This document shows positions 63,541-64,000 of a DNA stretch of 64,000 nt, piece after piece. The DNA lies in the NCBI GenBank assembly GCA_041494245.1, contig JBGQAK010000007.1, positions 130,684 through 194,683 on the forward strand, written 5' to 3'. This stretch comes from RBG-13-68-16 sp041494245. GTDB taxonomy: Bacteria; Acidobacteriota; Thermoanaerobaculia; Thermoanaerobaculales; Thermoanaerobaculaceae. Each line of letters opens with the position of its first letter. Position 1 is the stretch's first letter. Under the pieces are notes generated by a model, which worked only from the letters and a program-made list of their open reading frames with translations, ran no database searches and was not told the DNA's origin. The position numbers and the translations under genes were made by a program.

Positions 63541-63709
63541 CCGCCCTCGCCCTCTAGCTGCGAACCTGACGCAAGACAGGCATTGACAAAGAAGACGCCT
63601 GCACCTAGGGTGCCGGCCAAGACAGCCTGAAGACTGCGCCCGGCCTTGATGGGCAGCCTGATGCACGTCGCCCTCGGGACGCTGCCTTCACGACAGGGGG
63701 GGACTTACC

Positions 63710-64000
63710 ATGACCACACGTCGAGTGGGTGTTCTGACTTTGGTGATCGTGTGCCTGGGAGCTGTCGTGCTGGCCCAGGGGCCGGCGGAAATGCCACTGG
63801 CGAGCTGGGCGGCGCCGCCGTACTGGCTGCCGTCCGGGGCGATCCCGGCTGCCGGCACGCCAGCGGCCGAGGGACCAGAGGTCGCTGCGGAGCCGGCCGT
63901 GGTGCGGGCTCTGCCGCTGGTGGCGATCGCGCCGTGTCGCCTGCTCGACACCCGGACGGCAGGTTCCCCCGCCCTGCTCGCTGGTGCGGCCCAGGAGATC
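63710..64000 (+). CDS. Secreted protein with 'PCRLLDTR' motif (runs off window)
   Basis: 97 residues to the window edge. The ATG at 63710 follows a G-rich site. Residues 1-22 are a signal peptide ('VLTLVIVCLGAVVLAQG'), followed by an Ala/Pro-rich stretch and 'IAPCRLLDTRTAGSPA', a motif that recurs in exported proteins of Acidobacteriota and relatives just before beta-rich repeats. The rest lies outside the window. Confidence 0.6.
   Translation, partial: MTTRRVGVLTLVIVCLGAVVLAQGPAEMPLASWAAPPYWLPSGAIPAAGTPAAEGPEVAAEPAVVRALPLVAIAPCRLLDTRTAGSPALLAGAAQEI

Overview
The window is GC-rich DNA from a Gram-negative bacterium: it encodes an outer-membrane porin and several exported proteases. Secreted proteins of a style common in Acidobacteriota (S-x-D-G-x-x-W propellers, a 'PCRLLDTR' motif) make Acidobacteriota, perhaps a Thermoanaerobaculia relative, my best guess. 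That assignment is family resemblance, not proof. There is no rRNA, complete tRNA, CRISPR array, transposase or integrase.

Layout. 0-1.1 kb: a divergent pair, a B3/B4-domain protein cut by the edge and a metallophosphoesterase. 1.4-12.4 kb (minus strand): three proteins that keep only the ATP-grasp half of PEP synthase/PPDK, fused variously to GAF, receiver and nucleotidyltransferase domains, interleaved with two glutamate dehydrogenase homologues, one of which lacks the catalytic lysine. 12.6-23.1 kb (plus strand): a redox operon. It has DRTGG-type and RsbW-type accessory genes, an [FeFe]-hydrogenase-like sensor protein, and NuoE, NuoF and a GltD/NuoG fusion that together look like an electron-bifurcating transhydrogenase (Stn/HydBC type) without a hydrogenase. 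23.3-29.4 kb (minus): a malate/lactate dehydrogenase-like protein coupled to a 1609-residue HD-NadD fusion. 29.4-31.1 kb: a mostly empty stretch ending in an internally deleted ubiD.

31.2-36.6 kb: a secreted beta-propeller protein and an ArnT/PMT-type glycosyltransferase. 36.6-46.5 kb (minus): a full kdp potassium operon (two small membrane proteins, KdpF, A, B, C, D and E) behind a porin gene. The porin and kdp promoters share a conserved block of about 70 bp, and a broken HPr gene lies between them. 46.9-52.2 kb: an M16 peptidase and an M6 metalloprotease, convergent.

52.5-64 kb: an accessory mosaic. It carries a three-gene cassette led by a TIGR04255-like protein, a solitary type IIG-like restriction-modification enzyme, broken and chimeric genes, a tRNA/tmRNA 3' remnant, and three copies of the last 99 bp of a glutamine synthetase gene, each starting exactly at the stop codon. 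The repeats suggest islands inserted one after another at a glnA 3' end, and are the most unusual structural signal here.
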